From Caldilineaceae bacterium bin34 (GTDB taxonomy: Bacteria; Chloroflexota; Anaerolineae; Caldilineales; Caldilineaceae): DNA of 64,000 nt. The notes under the pieces were generated by a model that ran no database searches, was not told the DNA's origin, and was given only the letters and a program-made list of their open reading frames with translations. The first letter of the stretch is position 1. Every line of letters begins with the position of its first letter. Positions 24,932 to 32,642 of this stretch are shown in pieces. The stretch covers positions 31,393 to 95,392 of the forward strand of contig MPMO01000011.1 of the NCBI GenBank assembly GCA_002238555.1, given 5' to 3'. A program made the position numbers and the translations under genes.

Positions 24932-25693
24932 ATGGCCGGACATTCCAAGTGGGCGAACATCAAGCGCCGCAAGGGTGCCGTGGACGCCGCGCGCGGCAAA
25001 ATCTTCACGCGTCTGACGCGCGAAATCCAGGTGGCGGCACGCGCGGGGGACGATCCCGATGCCAACTTCACACTGCGCCTGGCGGTGGAACGGGCGCGGG
25101 CGGAGAACATGCCGCGGGACACGATCAACCGCGCCATTCGCCGCGGCGCCGGCAAGGACAAGGACGCTGCCCAGTTCGAGGAAGTGACCTACGAAGGCTA
25201 TGGTCCCCACGGCGTGGCATTGCTGATCGAGTGTTTGAGCGACAACCGCAACCGGACCATCGCCGAGGTGCGACGGGTCTTCAACCGGGCCAATTCGGCC
25301 TTGGCCGAGCCCAACGCCGTGGCCTGGCAGTTCACGCGTCGCGGCCTCATATTGGTTGAAGCGGACGCAGGGGAGGCCGAACTCGACGGCGAGGACGTGT
25401 TCATGGAGGCACTGGAGGCCGGTGCCGAGGACATCGAGGAGGACGACGGCACGTTCGAGATCTACACGGAGGGCACCGCTTTGGCACAGACCGCGGACAA
25501 CCTGCGCCAGGCCGGTCTTCCGGTTCGGTCCGTCGAGCTGATCATGCATCCCAACCAGACCATCGACCTGGTTCCGGGCGACGCCAAGACGGTTCTGCGG
25601 ATGGTGGAGGCGCTGGAGGACCTGGACGACGTCAAGCAGGTGTTCCACAACCTGACCCTCAACCCCGAAGTCCTCGCGGAGATGGCCGGCTAG
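24932..25693 (+). CDS. yebC: YebC/PmpR-family protein
   Basis: A 253-residue member of the YebC/TACO1 family, long annotated as transcriptional regulators and more recently linked to translation of proline stretches. Starts with the invariant MAGHSKWANIKRRKG, followed by KIFTRLTREIQVAARAG, the YEGYGPHGVALLIECLSDN block and the C-terminal LEDLDDVKQVFHNL. AGGAAGG lies about 10 bases before the ATG at 24932. It sits immediately upstream of ruvC and ruvA, the order seen in many bacteria, and is probably in one transcript with them. Confidence 0.96.
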   Translation: MAGHSKWANIKRRKGAVDAARGKIFTRLTREIQVAARAGDDPDANFTLRLAVERARAENMPRDTINRAIRRGAGKDKDAAQFEEVTYEGYGPHGVALLIECLSDNRNRTIAEVRRVFNRANSALAEPNAVAWQFTRRGLILVEADAGEAELDGEDVFMEALEAGAEDIEEDDGTFEIYTEGTALAQTADNLRQAGLPVRSVELIMHPNQTIDLVPGDAKTVLRMVEALEDLDDVKQVFHNLTLNPEVLAEMAG

Positions 25694-25702
25694 GATCGAT
25701 GC

Positions 25703-26221
25703 ATGTCCCTGGTACTTGGCATTGACCCCGGCATCGCCCGGTTGGGCTACGGTCTGGTGCGGGAGCGGCCGGACCGTTCGCTCGGATTCGTGGACTGCGG
25801 AGTGATCACCACCCCGGCAGGCTGGGAACTGGAGGACCGGCTGCAGGAGGTCAACTCGGACATCGGCGCCCTGTTGGACGAACACCGTCCCGAGGCCGTG
25901 GCCATGGAACAGCTCACCTTCGGCAGCAACAGTCCGACGGCCTTCGCGGTTGGCTGCGTTTGCGGTGTGGTCATGTCCAACGCGGCCGGTCGCGGGATGA
26001 AGGTGTCGCTGTATGCGCCGGCTCAGGTTAAACAGCAGCTGACCGGAACGGGCCGGGCCGACAAGCAACAGATGCAACAGATGGTCCGGTTGACCCTCAG
26101 CCTCGACGCGATTCCCCGCCCGGACGACGCGGCGGACGGGTGGGCGGTGGCCCTCTGCCACCTGTACCGGCAGAAGTTCCGGACCGTGGTGCTCGATCAA
26201 ACCGGGGGCCCGACACGATGA
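25703..26221 (+). CDS. ruvC: Crossover junction endodeoxyribonuclease RuvC
   Basis: Resolves Holliday junctions with the RuvAB branch-migration motor; 172 residues. The RNase H-like fold carries the acidic catalytic residues: Asp in LGIDPGIARLGYGLV, Glu in AVAMEQLTFGSNS, and the Asp pair in RPDDAADGWAVALCHLY. It starts nine bases after yebC and its TGA overlaps the ATG of ruvA (ATGA), showing an operon. ruvB is not in the window, so RuvB must be encoded elsewhere. Confidence 0.96.
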   Translation: MSLVLGIDPGIARLGYGLVRERPDRSLGFVDCGVITTPAGWELEDRLQEVNSDIGALLDEHRPEAVAMEQLTFGSNSPTAFAVGCVCGVVMSNAAGRGMKVSLYAPAQVKQQLTGTGRADKQQMQQMVRLTLSLDAIPRPDDAADGWAVALCHLYRQKFRTVVLDQTGGPTR

Positions 26222-26802
26222 TCAGGCGGTGTGCGGGAACGGTGGTCGGCGCCGACGACAACAGTGTGCACATTGCCCTGGCCTCGCTCCCGGATCTGGT
26301 ACTGGAGATCAACGTGCCCCAGATCCACCTGTCCGGCCTGGCGGCCGGCAGCGAGGTGGAATTGCACACCTACCTCCATGTGCGGGCCGAGGAGCTAAGC
26401 CTGTACGGTTTCCCGACCGAAGGGGACCTGAGGGTGTTTCAGAGATTGATTAGGGTCAGCGGGGTGGGGCCGCGGGCGGCCTGCAGCCTGCTGGGTGCAC
26501 TCGGACCCGCGGAACTGGTGCAGGCGATCCTGTCGGATAGCCCCCAGATGATTGCGCAGGCCCCCGGCATCGGTCGGCGCACGGCCCAGAAGATCATTCT
26601 GGAGTTGAAGGACCGCGTGGAGGACCTGGTGGTTGACGCGGAGATGCCGGCTCCTGCCGCCGCACCCGATCGGGAACTGATTCAACTTCTCGTGGACATG
26701 GGTTTTCCCGTCGCGCAGGCCAGTCAGGCTGTGGCACAGGTTCCGGAAGATGTCGAGGCAATCGAGGAGCGCCTGAAGGCGGCGCTGCAGGTACTGGGAT
26801 GA
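26218..26802 (+). CDS. ruvA: Holliday junction branch migration protein RuvA
   Basis: Junction-binding subunit of the RuvAB motor; 194 residues. The N-terminal OB domain is IRRCAGTVVGADDNSVHIAL. The two helix-hairpin-helix motifs are LIRVSGVGPRAACSLLGAL and QAPGIGRRTAQKIILELKD. The C-terminal RuvB-contacting UBA-like domain (LIQLLVDMGFPVAQASQAV) follows a short Pro/Ala linker. It overlaps ruvC by four bases. The last gene of the yebC-ruvC-ruvA run. Confidence 0.96.
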   Translation: MIRRCAGTVVGADDNSVHIALASLPDLVLEINVPQIHLSGLAAGSEVELHTYLHVRAEELSLYGFPTEGDLRVFQRLIRVSGVGPRAACSLLGALGPAELVQAILSDSPQMIAQAPGIGRRTAQKIILELKDRVEDLVVDAEMPAPAAAPDRELIQLLVDMGFPVAQASQAVAQVPEDVEAIEERLKAALQVLG

Positions 26803-27004
26803 AGCCCCATGGCAATCTGCTGTGAGACGGAGAGTGTTCCTGAACCAGGAAGAACTCGGTTTCAGGCGTGGTGTACCCAATGATGGTGGAGTGCCAGGGT
26901 TTCTGATTTCAAGGGTGGCGGCTACGGATCCGCGTCACCGGGACCTTGTATGGCATTGAGCCACCAGTTTGATGCGCATGAACAACACTCCCGTCACTGG
27001 TCTT

Positions 27005-27065
27005 GGTTCGGTTGTTGAATCAGCAACTACCAGGGTGGTGAACGCTCTTCGGTTACAACCGAACC
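27005..27065. repeat. Inverted repeat upstream of the giant repeat-protein gene
   Basis: GGTTCGGTTGT (27005-27015) and ACAACCGAACC (27055-27065) are perfect 11-base arms around 39 bases. In RNA they would form a long stem-loop ending 17 bases before the preferred start codon at 27083. It could be a leader hairpin, an operator, or part of the coding sequence if an upstream start at 26972 is used. Confidence 0.55.
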
Positions 27066-27082
27066 CAAACCAAGGTTCTGCC

Positions 27083-30000
27083 ATGTCTGAACGTTTGCCT
27101 CCTCCATGGATCAAGGTCGCCAGCTTACCTGTAGGCAGGGAGGTCAGCCGCCTGGCTGTAACCGGTCCGCGCCGGTCAATCAGACCACGGACTTGGTTTC
27201 GGACCCAGGCCAACCGGGATCGAGGGTACCTTGCTCCAGGGGCACGGACTGGGGCTGGAACGTTGTTTTCAGTCCTTTTGTGGCTCCTTCTATTTAGTCC
27301 GGTGTTGGCAGCGAACCCATGCGCCGAAGCAAGACAGGATGATTCCTGGGTGGATCAGGGCACTGAGGCGTTTGCCGGTGCCTGTTCCACTATTGTGCTC
27401 GAACCCCTGGACTCGGCTTCCAATTGGTTCTATGAGCTGTTCAATAGGGAGCCGCCACTGGATGAAGGCCAGATTGAACTTGAGATTGTTGATGTAAACC
27501 AGTGGGAGTTTCTTGATGAGACCACCAAGGCGCGTTTTCGGGACGTGGGACTAACTTCCGACATGCCTCGTCGGACAGAGGCAGAAGCCGAAGCCTTGTA
27601 CGAAGAAGTTCCCGGTACTACCCGGGCCTTGGGCGAGGAGCGTCTACTGCAGTTTCTCGACACCCATACCTTGACCTACGTCACTCCGATTGACGATGTC
27701 GTGCATCTAGCCGACGGCCCGGACAATCTGGTGTGGGAGCTGCAGTCCTTGAATAAGGCACGAGGTGAGCGGCCCATGACGGCCGAAGAGTTGGCCGCAG
27801 CAGTCATTGCACTGGGACGCAAGGAACAGGAAGCTGTTTCTCTCTCCGGCCAAACCTGGTATGTGCTGAATCGGGATCCGGGGTTCATGGACTGGTTCAA
27901 ACAGCTGGGCCTGGATGACCGTACCCGAACCCAGGCAGAGGCGTTAGAGCTATACAAGACGATCCCCGAAGCCTTCCGCAATCAGGGTATCTGGGCGGTC
28001 TGGCATTTCCTGGAAGTTCATGCCCTGACCTACCGCCTGCCAGTTGGGGTTGCTCCGCAGCTGGCGAGTTCCTTCGGCAATGTTGTGTGGGAGGACCGCC
28101 GGGTACATGCAAGCCGAAGGGGTCGTCCCATGACGGCCTCGGACATCGCGGTGGCTGAACAGGCACTGTGGGCGAGAAGCGTGACGGCTGGGCATCCATC
28201 CAGTAGAACTTGGTACAGGCTCCTCCAAGATCGTGAAGCCCTGAATTGGTTGCGCTTGGCCGGGGAGCAGGCCCTGACCGGATTCACCGGTACGCTGGCG
28301 GAAGTGCGGGAGGTGTACGAGTCGATGCCTGAGCTGGTTCGGGTAGCGGGACCTGACGCAGTCCGCATGTATCTGACCACCCACAGTCCGGTCCACACAC
28401 CCGGATTGATCCGCAGGGATTCGGTAGCTTGGTACTTGCCACGCGCGATCGCCGTTGACAACTTGGTGTGGGAGGCACACGAGTTGGCTGAAGGCCGCGG
28501 GCCGCGCGCGATGACGTTCATCGAAATTGACGCGGCCGAACAGGTGCTGCGAACCAGGTTCGAAGCCGCAGAGAGCTCAATGGCACTTGGATTTGTCCCC
28601 GAAATCAGGCTTCCACAGCCAGTACTTGGGGACATACCAGGCGACGTTCGCGGACGGCTGGCCCGATTGGGTCTGACATCGGATCAGCCGGACAGGATGC
28701 CTTCGGAGATTCTTGCCATCTACGCCTCAATCCCAGCTTCGGTCAGAGTTCGGGGTAAGGCCCAGGTGGAAGACTTCTTGGACCGTTTCACCATCTCCCA
28801 TCCGGTGCCGGCGGCATTTGAGCCCGGGCACCCGGTTCCACCGATGGCATTGGTGTGGGACAAACATGGAACGGTTCGTGCACGGGGAAACCGCCCCATG
28901 TCGCCCGAAGAGATCCTGGCCGCCAAGTCTCGGGTGTTGAGGGTTGCTGCAGAGGCTATGCCGATGGCGACATGGTCGGTACTCAAGAACAACCCAGAGT
29001 TCAGGCTCTATTTTGATCAACTGAAGGAAGATTGGTCGGTGCCGGAGGAGATCAATGCACTTGACCTCTACCTAACCATCCCGCGGTCTGTTTTGCTGCT
29101 GGGTCCTGACGCAGTCCTTCGATTCCTATCTGAGTTTGACCTCTCCCAGAAGCGGCCCGTATCCGAGTTTCTGGCTTTGGCCAATGCCCCGACCAATCTG
29201 GCCTGGGAGACCAAGGAGTTCACCGCCGCGCGCGGCGACCACAATTTGATGTCCCAGGAGTCAGAACCCGGCACCGGGTCTGCAGGAGTGCCGTTCTTCT
29301 CCGTGGAAGGGGACAGTTGGGACACTTTGGACGAATCGCTGAAGCGGCGGCTGGCCTTCGTGGGGCTGACACCCAACACCCGGCACCGCACGTTTGACGA
29401 AACCGTTGCCCTGTACCGGTCCATTCCCGCAGCCGTGCGGGATCAGGGCAACGAAGCAGTCCGGGATTTCCTGGAAATTCACACCGTGTCCAGGAAGATT
29501 TCGCTGGCGGAGTTGCGGGAAGTGGCTACTAGTTCCCGCAATAGCGTGTGGGAATCGTTTGCAACCGCCCTTGCGCGGGGTAATAGGCCTGCCACCGAGG
29601 AAGAAATTGCCGCGGCCAGACAGGATCTGGTCGAGACCTACATTCAAGATCTGGAAGTCTTGAAGGCGGATGGAGTCACTGCAGGTCTGGTGGCGGGAAT
29701 ATATGTGGGCAGTCGGTACGTGCTGCCCAGACTCCAGTCACCACCACCTCCTGTAACCGACAGCGGAACCTGGGGCACACTGGATCCACTGCTGCGCCAG
29801 AGATTCGCGGGGCGTGGCATACCGGTGGGTTTGCCACGCCGTACGGCCCTTGAGGCGCAAGCCTTATACGAAACTGTCCCATCGGCAATTCGCGTGCAAG
29901 GTGATGCCTCGGTCCAGGATTTCCTGGACACCCATGCCTTGTCCTATCGCAAACCGGTAACTGAGTTTCCGGATTTGGCAAGGGTACCGGGCAACACTGT

Positions 30001-31237
30001 CTGGGAACCCTTGGATGTGGCAATTGCTCGCGGCAACCGGCCACTGACCGCCTGGGAGGAGTATCAGGCCAGACGAGCCACTGCCAGGGCAGCCAGATTA
30101 GCCACGACCCGCAGTGGCATGACCTGGGTGGCCCTCAACGAGGATCAGGCGTTTGTGAACAACCTCAAACGTCGCGGCTTGAGTGGTCTTAACCGGACCT
30201 GGACACAAGTAGAAGCCAAACGTTTGTACAGCAAGATTCCGCTGGGGGTTCGGAATCAGGGACCGGATGCCGTCAAGACATTCCTGGCCGAGTACGACCT
30301 GTCCCACATCGAGTCTGTTTCGGGAAATCCTGCACGGGCCAAGGACTTGAATAATGTGGTTTGGGAGGATCCTTCTCAGAATAGGGCGCGTCGCGCGAAC
30401 AACATGAGCCGATCGGAATTGCTCAAAGCCCGTGGGAACTTGGCACGCGAAGGATTGCAGGCCGGCTCGCGCTCCAACCGTACTTGGTACGCCATCGCTC
30501 AGGATCCGGAACGCCTGGCGAGGATCCGACAACTGGGATTGCCGGAAGGGCAGCTCCACACGCGGTTCGATGCAAAGTCCATGTACGAGAAAATCCCTCG
30601 CGAGGTCCGGGAGTTGGGTGTGGATCAGGTTGATGAGTTCATCAAGGATTTCGATCTTTCCCACAGGCTGGGCCGTTCAGTGAAGGTTGATGACGATCTC
30701 GACATCACTTGGGAAAAGCGGAGCAGCAAACTGAGACGGGGGACCGGCCCCATGTCGGACAGGCAGTTCAACAATGGCCGCAAGGCTCTTGCCAATGAAG
30801 TTTCCACGGCTTCCAAGTCGCTCAAAGAGGTGAAAAACATTGCCCGGAAGGCCACACTCAAGACTGCGGCCGGTGGTGTCCTGAAAGGAGGTTTAGCAGG
30901 AGCCGCACTCGAGCTGCCGATTTCTGGAGTTGAAAGTTTTTTCGAATGGCACCACGGCCGCATGACAACAGAAGAGGCTATTGTGCAGGCAGCACTCAAC
31001 ACCGGCATGTCCGCGGCGTTTGGTGCAGGTATTGTGTTGGCGATGTCCACTGCAGGACCTGTCACAACCACGCTTGCAGCGTCGTATGCAGCCTCGTTTC
31101 CCATTACTGCCGGTATTGTGGCGACAGCAACCCCTGTGATTGTACCGGTCGTTGTAGTAGTGGGAGTCGGGTCCACACTCGTGTTCGCTGTTCACCGGAT
31201 TTGTACAGCAGCCCAACCCGGGCCTGCTGCGTCTTAA
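27083..31237 (+). CDS. Giant secreted or membrane-anchored protein with nine ~105-residue degenerate repeats
   Basis: A 1384-residue protein (from ATG 27083, AAGG seven bases upstream; in-frame ATGs at 26972 and 26978 lack ribosome sites) of a family I do not recognise. After about 55 basic residues a hydrophobic stretch (FSVLLWLLLFSPVLA) ends in a signal-peptidase-like ALA-type site. Then come about nine imperfect repeats. Each has a Trp-start helix, an LYxxIPxxVRxQG block, a FLxxHxLS block, a NxVWE motif and RGNRPMTxxE. The best unit (about 1060-1160) reads FLAEYDLSHIESVSGN, then LNNVVWEDPSQNRARR. The last 130 residues are Ala/Gly/Val-rich with several hydrophobic spans (AAFGAGIVLAMSTAGPVTTT; VIVPVVVVVGVGSTLVFAV), like a membrane-inserting tail. 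Base composition is less GC-rich than its neighbours. Function unknown; adhesin or toxin-like roles are guesses. Confidence 0.8.
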   Translation: MSERLPPPWIKVASLPVGREVSRLAVTGPRRSIRPRTWFRTQANRDRGYLAPGARTGAGTLFSVLLWLLLFSPVLAANPCAEARQDDSWVDQGTEAFAGACSTIVLEPLDSASNWFYELFNREPPLDEGQIELEIVDVNQWEFLDETTKARFRDVGLTSDMPRRTEAEAEALYEEVPGTTRALGEERLLQFLDTHTLTYVTPIDDVVHLADGPDNLVWELQSLNKARGERPMTAEELAAAVIALGRKEQEAVSLSGQTWYVLNRDPGFMDWFKQLGLDDRTRTQAEALELYKTIPEAFRNQGIWAVWHFLEVHALTYRLPVGVAPQLASSFGNVVWEDRRVHASRRGRPMTASDIAVAEQALWARSVTAGHPSSRTWYRLLQDREALNWLRLAGEQALTGFTGTLAEVREVYESMPELVRVAGPDAVRMYLTTHSPVHTPGLIRRDSVAWYLPRAIAVDNLVWEAHELAEGRGPRAMTFIEIDAAEQVLRTRFEAAESSMALGFVPEIRLPQPVLGDIPGDVRGRLARLGLTSDQPDRMPSEILAIYASIPASVRVRGKAQVEDFLDRFTISHPVPAAFEPGHPVPPMALVWDKHGTVRARGNRPMSPEEILAAKSRVLRVAAEAMPMATWSVLKNNPEFRLYFDQLKEDWSVPEEINALDLYLTIPRSVLLLGPDAVLRFLSEFDLSQKRPVSEFLALANAPTNLAWETKEFTAARGDHNLMSQESEPGTGSAGVPFFSVEGDSWDTLDESLKRRLAFVGLTPNTRHRTFDETVALYRSIPAAVRDQGNEAVRDFLEIHTVSRKISLAELREVATSSRNSVWESFATALARGNRPATEEEIAAARQDLVETYIQDLEVLKADGVTAGLVAGIYVGSRYVLPRLQSPPPPVTDSGTWGTLDPLLRQRFAGRGIPVGLPRRTALEAQALYETVPSAIRVQGDASVQDFLDTHALSYRKPVTEFPDLARVPGNTVWEPLDVAIARGNRPLTAWEEYQARRATARAARLATTRSGMTWVALNEDQAFVNNLKRRGLSGLNRTWTQVEAKRLYSKIPLGVRNQGPDAVKTFLAEYDLSHIESVSGNPARAKDLNNVVWEDPSQNRARRANNMSRSELLKARGNLAREGLQAGSRSNRTWYAIAQDPERLARIRQLGLPEGQLHTRFDAKSMYEKIPREVRELGVDQVDEFIKDFDLSHRLGRSVKVDDDLDITWEKRSSKLRRGTGPMSDRQFNNGRKALANEVSTASKSLKEVKNIARKATLKTAAGGVLKGGLAGAALELPISGVESFFEWHHGRMTTEEAIVQAALNTGMSAAFGAGIVLAMSTAGPVTTTLAASYAASFPITAGIVATATPVIVPVVVVVGVGSTLVFAVHRICTAAQPGPAAS

Positions 31238-31489
31238 CGAGTCAACCTGGATCGCGTGACTATGTTCTTCGACAGCGTTTGAGCGGGGACAGGAGGTCCG
31301 CATCCTTGCAACTTGGTGCTCGGTACCGTGGCGGCTCCGTGGTCAGTCACTGCGAGCATTACCAACTGAAACCGCCCTGGGGCAGTTTCAGGACTTCAGG
31401 CCTTCTGTGACTTGGCCGTTTTTGACAGTGCGCGGCACCCGGACTTACGATTTCGGCGATGGCGAGACAGTAGCGGCGGGAACCACCAC

Positions 31490-32047
31490 ATGGCGGACGT
31501 AACCAGCCTGCGCAAGGGCAATATCTTCGTGGAGGGCGATGTCCTCTGGCGCGTGATGGAGTTTCATCACATCAAGATGGCTCGGGGCGGTGCCACCATC
31601 CGGCTGAAGGTTCGCAACGTGCGGACCGGCTCCCTGGTCGAAAGGACCTTCAACAATGGTGCCCGGGTCGAGGACGTGAGGTTGGAAGGTCGCACCATGG
31701 AGTACCTCTATCCCGAAGGCGACCAGTACGTGTTCATGGACACCAGCACCTACGATCAAGTGTCCTTAACGCAGGAGATTCTGGGTGAGGCCTTGAACTA
31801 CCTGTCCGACAACCAGACCCTGGAGGTCGAGTTCTACGGCGAGGAGGCGTTGGGGGTGACCCTTCCGACGACCGTGGACTTGCGGGTCACATGGGCCGAA
31901 ATGGCGGTCGCAGGCGACACCGCCAACAACCCGACCAAGGCCGTGGAACTGGAGTCGGGACTGAAGCTCCAGGTTCCCATGTTCGTCAAGGAAGGCGACA
32001 CAATTCGGGTGGACACCCGCGACGGTCGGTACGTGACGCGGGTATAA
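31490..32047 (+). CDS. efp: Elongation factor P
   Basis: Binds ribosomes stalled at polyproline and promotes peptide bond formation; 185 residues in three beta-barrel domains (KOW-like N-terminal, two OB-type). Typical blocks are TSLRKGNIFVEGD, VRTGSLVERTFNNGARVEDV, LEGRTMEYLYPEGDQYVFMD and the C-terminal KEGDTIRVDTRDGRYVTRV. The tip loop that is normally KPGKGGA reads KMARGGA, placing Arg at position 32 where most bacteria have a modified Lys. ATG 31490 gives the standard N-terminus. An EF-P is expected to be important here because several neighbours encode Pro-rich linkers. Confidence 0.95.
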   Translation: MADVTSLRKGNIFVEGDVLWRVMEFHHIKMARGGATIRLKVRNVRTGSLVERTFNNGARVEDVRLEGRTMEYLYPEGDQYVFMDTSTYDQVSLTQEILGEALNYLSDNQTLEVEFYGEEALGVTLPTTVDLRVTWAEMAVAGDTANNPTKAVELESGLKLQVPMFVKEGDTIRVDTRDGRYVTRV

Positions 32048-32069
32048 TCGCCGGACAGGCGATCATTTC

Positions 32070-32142
32070 GCCGCTGTAGCTCAGTTGGTAGAGCGACGCT
32101 CTCGTAAAGCGTAGGTCATCGGTTCGAGCCCGATCAGCGGCT
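32070..32142 (+). tRNA. tRNA-Thr(CGT)
   Basis: Complete cloverleaf: acceptor GCCGCTG/CAGCGGC, D-arm GCTCAGTTGGTAGAGC, anticodon stem ACGCT/AGCGT around CTCGTAA giving anticodon CGT (Thr, ACG codons), and T-arm GGTTCGAGCCC. Discriminator T; CCA not encoded. A TATAAT at 32043-32048 overlaps the efp stop codon and could be its -10. A T5 run directly follows the gene. Confidence 0.95.
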
Positions 32143-32194
32143 TTTTCGCCCTGGCAGCCACAACAGGTTGATCGTTCATCAAGGGAAGTGATCC

Positions 32195-32509
32195 ATGGCC
32201 CGCATGGTGCATTGCGTCAAGCTCAGCCGCGAGTTGGAGGGGTTGGACAAACCGCCCTACAAGTCGGAGATCGGCACGCGCATCTACAACGAAATCTCGA
32301 AGGATGCCTGGCAGATGTGGATGACCCAGTCGGTGATCCTGATCAACCACTACGGGCTGAGCCTTGGCGATCCCAAGGCGCACGACTTCTTGATGGCGCA
32401 GATGGAGGACTTCTTCTTCGGTCCGGATGCGCCCATGCCGGAAGGTTGGACCCCCGAAGGCGTGGCCGGTTCGGGCATTCCGCAGCAGACCAAGGGATCG
32501 CCCTTCTAG
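32195..32509 (+). CDS. yggX: YggX-like Fe(2+)-trafficking/oxidative-damage protection protein
   Basis: A 104-residue protein of the YggX family, which protects iron-sulfur enzymes and is proposed to handle labile iron. Family signatures are ARMVHCVKL (with the conserved Cys), ELEGLDKPPYKSEIGTRIYN, EISKDAWQMW, ILINHYGLSLGDPKAHDFL and MEDFFFG. GGGAAGTG precedes the ATG. The last ~20 residues (Pro/Gly-rich) are longer than in enterobacterial members. It follows tRNA-Thr by 52 bases and is convergent with the ATP-grasp gene. Confidence 0.92.
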   Translation: MARMVHCVKLSRELEGLDKPPYKSEIGTRIYNEISKDAWQMWMTQSVILINHYGLSLGDPKAHDFLMAQMEDFFFGPDAPMPEGWTPEGVAGSGIPQQTKGSPF

Positions 32510-32642
32510 TCGGCGTTCGGTTCGCCGGGCTTTCCCGGCCGGGAACTGGACCGGCACGCGGTGGCCGGACAGCAGGCACTGTTCCCAACCCTTGTTCGCG
32601 AAGTCGTCGGAGTCCTGTCGTCCGGACTGCCGAACCCCCGGC

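Noticed and set aside
24131..26200. 689-codon open frame on the minus strand opposite pyrG, yebC and ruvC
   Set aside because: It lies entirely antisense to three well-conserved genes, has no ribosome site or recognisable domain, and is explained by GC-rich third codon positions.
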